From Pandoraea horticolens (lineage in GTDB: Bacteria > Pseudomonadota > Gammaproteobacteria > Burkholderiales > Burkholderiaceae), in NCBI RefSeq assembly GCF_902459555.1, contig NZ_CABPSM010000008.1:186001-250000 (forward strand): a stretch of DNA of 64,000 bases, given 5' to 3'. Under the pieces are notes generated by a model, which saw nothing but the letters and a program-made list of their open reading frames with translations, was not told the DNA's origin and did no database searches. This document shows, piece by piece, positions 60,009 through 64,000 of this stretch (position 1 is the first letter of the stretch; each line of letters begins with the position of its first letter). The translations under genes and the position numbers were made by a program.

Positions 60009-62204
60009 ATGAAGATGTCCGTAAGTCGCCGTATGCACGTGGCCGCCAGCGCCGCGGGCACGGTTAGCGCCGCCAGCCCCACTCGAGCCGATCGCCTCGC
60101 CTCCCCGGTTCGCCGCCCCCACGCCACCGCCTGTGCCGCCGCGTTGCTCATGGCAACGCTCGGCGTCGCCCATGCGCAGCAGACGACACCGGCCACCCCA
60201 GCCGCGGAAGCCAAGGCCGACGTCGAACTCGGCGCGGTGAATGTCTCGGGCGACTGGCTCGGCACCGGACTCGACAGCAGTGCAAAAACGTTTCCCGGCG
60301 CGCGCACCGTCGTGAAGAAGCAGCAGATCGAGGAATCGGGTGCGACGAATATCGGCGACGTCATGCGCCGCATTCCGGGTTTGCAAGCCACGGACAACTC
60401 GGGCACCGCCGGCAGTGCCATTTCACTGAACATCGGGGTACGCGGTCTATCCGGCCGATTCACGCCGCGCTCGACCGTGCTGCTCGACGGCATTCCCATG
60501 GCGGTGGCCCCCTATGGTCAGCCGCAGTTGTCGTTCGCCCCGGTGAGTCTGTTCAACATCGAGAGCATCGACGTGGTGCGCAGCGGCGGAGCCGTGCGCT
60601 ATGGGCCGCAGAACGTAGGTGGCGTGATCAACTTCAAGACCCGTTCGATTCCCAACACGCCAGGCCTCACCGCAGATGCCACGGTGCGAGAGAACATCTA
60701 CACCACCGGAGGGGGTGCGAACACGCAGTACGGCGTGTTCCTCGGGACACAGATGGACAACGGCCTGGGCCTCGCGCTGCTGTACTCGGGCATGGTCGGA
60801 CGCGACTGGCGCAAGGGTAGCGACGAGCGCGTGAACGACCTCGCGCTGAAGTGGCGCTACGACATCACACCGAGCCAGCAGGTGTACGGCAAGGTCTCGT
60901 ACTACGATGTGAAGTCGAAGACGCCCGGCGGCCTGAGCGTCGCGCAATACAACGCCGACCCATTCCAGAACACGCGTCCGAACGACTACTGGAGCGGCAA
61001 CCGCACCGGCCTCGACTTTGGGTATCTGAACACCCTCTCCGAGACGCAGGAGTTCGAGGTTCGCACGTTCTATAACGAGAGCTACCGCCAGAGCACGCTG
61101 GTCAACCCGACCTACACCCAGACCACGCACCAACCGCGCAACTATCAGACCTTCGGCGTCGAGCCACGCTTCACGCAGCGTCTGTTCTTCGGTCCGACCG
61201 CACACGACGTGACCGTCGGCTACCGTTACGTGCACGAGCGCGGCGACGACAATAACTGGACCACGACGCTTGCCACTGGCCGCAACTCGGCCACCCAGAC
61301 GTTCAACAACTTCACCAGCGCGAGCGCGTTCTATATCGACGATCGCATGGCGTGGGGCAACTGGCGCTTCACGCCGGGCGTGCGCTACGAAGCGATCCGT
61401 TCGCAGCGCGTCGACAATGCATCGGGCGCAACCTATCGAACGGACAACAACAAGCCGCTTCCGTCGGTGAACCTGTCGTATCTCGTGAACGACGCGTGGA
61501 CGGTATTCGCCGACTACAGCACGTCGTTCGGACCGGTGCAGAATACGCAGTTGAATTCGATGTCGGCCACCAACCCGCTGGTGCCGGAACTGGCGCGCAC
61601 GTATGAAATCGGCACGCGCTGGACGGATAAGCGCTGGAAGGCGGAGCTGACTGCATTCCATATGCGATTCGACAATCAGATTCTGCAAGTGTCCGGCACG
61701 AACCCGCCAGTCTTCCAGAACATTGGTGCGACGAATCACGACGGTATCGAAACTGCCATCGACTACACGTTCGATCGCGACAGCGTGCTTCGCGGGCTGA
61801 ACGTATACGCGAACTTCACCTATACGCGTGCGATCCAGAAGTCGGGCGCGACCGCCGGTCTCGATGTGCCGTTCTACTCGCGCGTCACCGACACACTCGG
61901 CGCTCGGTACGAGATCGGTCAGTGGACGTTCAATGTCTCGACCACGCACCAAAGCTCGCAGTACTCGGATCTGGCGAACACTGCGGTGGAATCGGCCGAC
62001 GGCAGCAACGGCAAGGTGCCGGGCTTTCGCGTGTGGAACCTGCAAACGATATACAAGCTCCCCGGGTACAAGAATGCCGACGTCACCGTGGGTTTGAACA
62101 ACGTATTCGACAAGCGCTTCTACACGCGTAACGTGGACGGCAACGCAGGACGCATGGTCGGCGCACCGCGCATGGTCTACGTTCAGGGGCACTTCGGGTT
62201 CTGA
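60009..62204 (+). CDS. TonB-dependent outer-membrane receptor, iron-siderophore type
   Basis: The 731-residue protein resembles FecA-like ferric-chelate receptors. A long N-terminal region is followed by a signal-like helix (ATACAAALLMATLGVAHAQ, residues about 39-57). A possible TonB box, VELGAVNV, starts near 72. The plug domain has IGDVMRRIPGLQA, NIGVRGLSGRFTPRSTVLLDGIPMAVAPYGQPQ and VVRSGGAVRYGPQNVGGVINFKT. The barrel runs to the C-terminal VYVQGHFGF, ending in Phe as outer-membrane barrels do. There is no N-terminal FecR-signalling domain. A Fur-like site upstream supports iron control. It converges on rpoC and has no linked uptake genes in the window. Confidence 0.9.
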   Translation: MKMSVSRRMHVAASAAGTVSAASPTRADRLASPVRRPHATACAAALLMATLGVAHAQQTTPATPAAEAKADVELGAVNVSGDWLGTGLDSSAKTFPGARTVVKKQQIEESGATNIGDVMRRIPGLQATDNSGTAGSAISLNIGVRGLSGRFTPRSTVLLDGIPMAVAPYGQPQLSFAPVSLFNIESIDVVRSGGAVRYGPQNVGGVINFKTRSIPNTPGLTADATVRENIYTTGGGANTQYGVFLGTQMDNGLGLALLYSGMVGRDWRKGSDERVNDLALKWRYDITPSQQVYGKVSYYDVKSKTPGGLSVAQYNADPFQNTRPNDYWSGNRTGLDFGYLNTLSETQEFEVRTFYNESYRQSTLVNPTYTQTTHQPRNYQTFGVEPRFTQRLFFGPTAHDVTVGYRYVHERGDDNNWTTTLATGRNSATQTFNNFTSASAFYIDDRMAWGNWRFTPGVRYEAIRSQRVDNASGATYRTDNNKPLPSVNLSYLVNDAWTVFADYSTSFGPVQNTQLNSMSATNPLVPELARTYEIGTRWTDKRWKAELTAFHMRFDNQILQVSGTNPPVFQNIGATNHDGIETAIDYTFDRDSVLRGLNVYANFTYTRAIQKSGATAGLDVPFYSRVTDTLGARYEIGQWTFNVSTTHQSSQYSDLANTAVESADGSNGKVPGFRVWNLQTIYKLPGYKNADVTVGLNNVFDKRFYTRNVDGNAGRMVGAPRMVYVQGHFGF

Positions 62205-62307
62205 TCCGGTAACTGGTTGAGGCTCGGGCGCGATGCCGACAGAATCGCGCCCTTCGCATCGTGCACGTAGTCCTTCAACGCGACCGGCGCCACGATGACG
62301 TTATTCC

Positions 62308-62341
62308 AAAAAAAAACGGCACCCCGCAAAGGGTGCCGTTT
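62308..62341 (-). terminator. Intrinsic terminator after rpoC
   Basis: CGGCACCC (62317-62324) and its complement (62331-62338) form a stem with a 6-base loop. On the minus strand it is followed by nine T residues (62308-62316). It ends the rpoBC transcript about 60 bases after the stop. Confidence 0.95.
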
Positions 62342-62400
62342 CTGTAACGACGTCGGTTTCGGGCCGGCAGCGCTCGCTTTCGCAAGCGCCGCCTTCCCGA

Positions 62401-64000
62401 TTACTCTGCCGTAGGCTCTTCCACCGAATTCGGCATCGGGGCAAACGCCTCTTCCAGAGCGATCTGGTCGTGACGCTCGCGATCCGACGTCTCGCGGGCC
62501 TTGCGGGCCTTGTGATACGCCAGCCCCGTACCTGCCGGGATCAGACGGCCGACGATGACGTTTTCCTTCAGGCCACGCAGGTCGTCCTTCTTGCCCATGA
62601 TGGCGGCTTCGGTCAACACGCGCGTCGTTTCCTGGAACGATGCCGCCGAGATGAACGAATCCGTCGACAGCGACGCCTTCGTAATACCCAGCAGCACGTT
62701 CTCGTACTGCGCCGGACGCTTGTCTTCGGCGTTCATGGCGTCGTTCTCGTCGAGCATGTCCGAACGTTCCACCTGTTCGCCGGTGATGAAGCGCGTATCG
62801 CCCGAATCGACGATCTGCACACGACGCAGCATCTGGCGAACGATCACCTCGATGTGCTTGTCGTTGATCTTCACACCCTGCAAACGGTACACGTCCTGAA
62901 CTTCGTCGACGATATAACGTGCCAGCGCTTCGATACCCTGCAAACGCAGGATGTCGTGCGGGTCGGCCGGGCCGTCCACGATCATTTCGCCCTTGTTCAC
63001 CACCTGACCGTCGTGCACCAGCACCTGCTTTTCCTTCGGAATCAGGAATTCGTGCTGGTTGCCGTCCAGATCGGTAATGACCAGACGCTGCTTGCCCTTC
63101 GTGTCCTTACCGAACGACGTGGTGCCCGTGACTTCGGCCAGAATGCCGGCGTCCTTCGGTGCACGCGCTTCGAACAGTTCGGCCACACGCGGCAGACCCC
63201 CGGTAATATCGCGAGTCTTCTGCGATTCGGTCGGGATACGTGCAAGCACTTCACCTACCGGCACGTGCTGACCATCCTTGACGGTAATCAGTGCGCCCAC
63301 CTGGAAGCCGATCGTCACAGCGTGATCGGTACCCGGGATCTTCACTTCCTGACCGCTTTCGTCGAGCAGCTTAACCTGCGGACGCACGTTCTTCGACGCC
63401 GGACCACGACGCTTCGGATCGATCACGACCAGCGTGGACAGACCCGTCACATCGTCGATCTGCTTGGCAACCGTCACACCTTCCTCGACGTTCTCGAACT
63501 TGGCGATACCGCCGTGTTCGGTAATGATCGGTCGTGTCAGCGGATCCCACGTACCCAGTTGGGCACCGGCCTTGACCTGTGCACCGTCCAGTTGCAGCAG
63601 CGTGGCGCCGTACGGCACTTTGTGACGCTCGCGCTCACGGCCGTGATCGTCCGTGATCAGGATTTCGCCCGAACGCGAGATCGCGATCTGCTCGCCACGG
63701 CCATTCGTCACGTAACGCATGGTCGCCGTGAAGCGGACCGTACCGTTCGACTTGGCTTCGATCGAAGAGGCCACTGCCGCACGCGATGCCGCACCACCGA
63801 TGTGGAACGTACGCATCGTAAGCTGCGTGCCCGGTTCACCGATCGACTGCGCCGCGATCACGCCGACCGCTTCGCCGACGTTCACGCGCGAACCACGACC
63901 CAGGTCGCGGCCATAGCAGGCTGCGCACAGACCGTAGCGCGTATCGCAGGTCAACGGCGTGCGCACGCGCACTTCGTCGATGCCCAGCGTTTCGATCATC
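62401..64000 (-). CDS. rpoC: RNA polymerase beta-prime subunit, C-terminal part (5' end beyond window)
   Basis: About 533 C-terminal residues are present. [19 protein letters not shown] carries three Cys of the second zinc site. [30 protein letters not shown] is the trigger-loop region. [56 protein letters not shown]-like [20 protein letters not shown] and [32 protein letters not shown] are canonical. The upstream two-thirds lie past the right edge. Confidence 0.97.
   Translation of the reverse strand, partial: MIETLGIDEVRVRTPLTCDTRYGLCAACYGRDLGRGSRVNVGEAVGVIAAQSIGEPGTQLTMRTFHIGGAASRAAVASSIEAKSNGTVRFTATMRYVTNGRGEQIAISRSGEILITDDHGRERERHKVPYGATLLQLDGAQVKAGAQLGTWDPLTRPIITEHGGIAKFENVEEGVTVAKQIDDVTGLSTLVVIDPKRRGPASKNVRPQVKLLDESGQEVKIPGTDHAVTIGFQVGALITVKDGQHVPVGEVLARIPTESQKTRDITGGLPRVAELFEARAPKDAGILAEVTGTTSFGKDTKGKQRLVITDLDGNQHEFLIPKEKQVLVHDGQVVNKGEMIVDGPADPHDILRLQGIEALARYIVDEVQDVYRLQGVKINDKHIEVIVRQMLRRVQIVDSGDTRFITGEQVERSDMLDENDAMNAEDKRPAQYENVLLGITKASLSTDSFISAASFQETTRVLTEAAIMGKKDDLRGLKENVIVGRLIPAGTGLAYHKARKARETSDRERHDQIALEEAFAPMPNSVEEPTAE

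Noticed and set aside
60447-62192. A 581-residue minus-strand frame
   Set aside because: It is antisense to the TonB receptor, which has intact plug and barrel motifs.

Overview
The window is high-GC DNA that looks like a betaproteobacterium of the order Burkholderiales. The protein sequences resemble Burkholderia and Pandoraea; Pandoraea is my best guess, made from memory of the families rather than from a search. Supporting signs are the DUF4148 secreted protein, the ccsB/resB type of cytochrome c maturation, the pilMN-secretin-aroK-aroB-dgt order, and the ribosomal gene order.

Left part, 1-22.8 kb (housekeeping). A minus-strand operon runs pilM, pilN, a fused pilO/secretin gene, aroK, aroB, dgt (truncated by the window edge). 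It diverges from mrcA (PBP1A). Then come cyaY, lptM and lysA, the msrPQ periplasmic methionine-sulfoxide repair pair, ccsB/resB with a dihaem cytochrome c, engB, hemB, and cutA-dsbD. The 589-base engB-hemB gap holds a candidate small RNA with an anti-Shine-Dalgarno loop.

Middle, 23-42.4 kb (ribosomal superoperon, all minus strand). Transcription order is rpsL, rpsG, fusA, tuf, rpsJ | rplC, D, W, B, rpsS, rplV, rpsC, rplP, rpmC, rpsQ | rplN, X, E, rpsN, H, rplF, R, rpsE, rpmD, rplO, secY, infA, rpmJ, rpsM, rpsK | rpsD, rpoA, rplQ. I can place four promoters in it: before rpsL, before rplC (not before rpsJ), before rplN (inside a palindrome), and before rpsD. A strong terminator follows rplQ.

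Right part, 42.5-62.2 kb (accessory block). The 3' end of rpoC lies at the right edge on the same strand as rpsL and ends in its own strong terminator. About 20 kb of regulators and catabolic genes therefore separate rpoC from rpsL. The block holds a MocR regulator, an unrecognised 411-residue protein, a HAD phosphatase, an AraC regulator, a small membrane protein, a DUF4148 protein, a dienelactone hydrolase, a DUF302 protein, a LysR regulator divergent from an aromatic aminotransferase plus MFS transporter, a six-gene homoprotocatechuate-type meta-cleavage operon (hpaH, hpaI, hpaE-like, hpaD-like, one FAH-domain protein, a ketopantoate-reductase-family protein), and an iron-type TonB-dependent receptor.

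The most interesting observation is an exact 18-base sequence shared by the LysR/aminotransferase intergenic region and the region just upstream of hpaH, 8.9 kb away. It suggests one LysR regulon that joins transamination, transport and ring cleavage. Next are the candidate small RNA and the pilO-secretin fusion. I saw no insertion sequence, prophage, CRISPR array, tRNA or rRNA gene.
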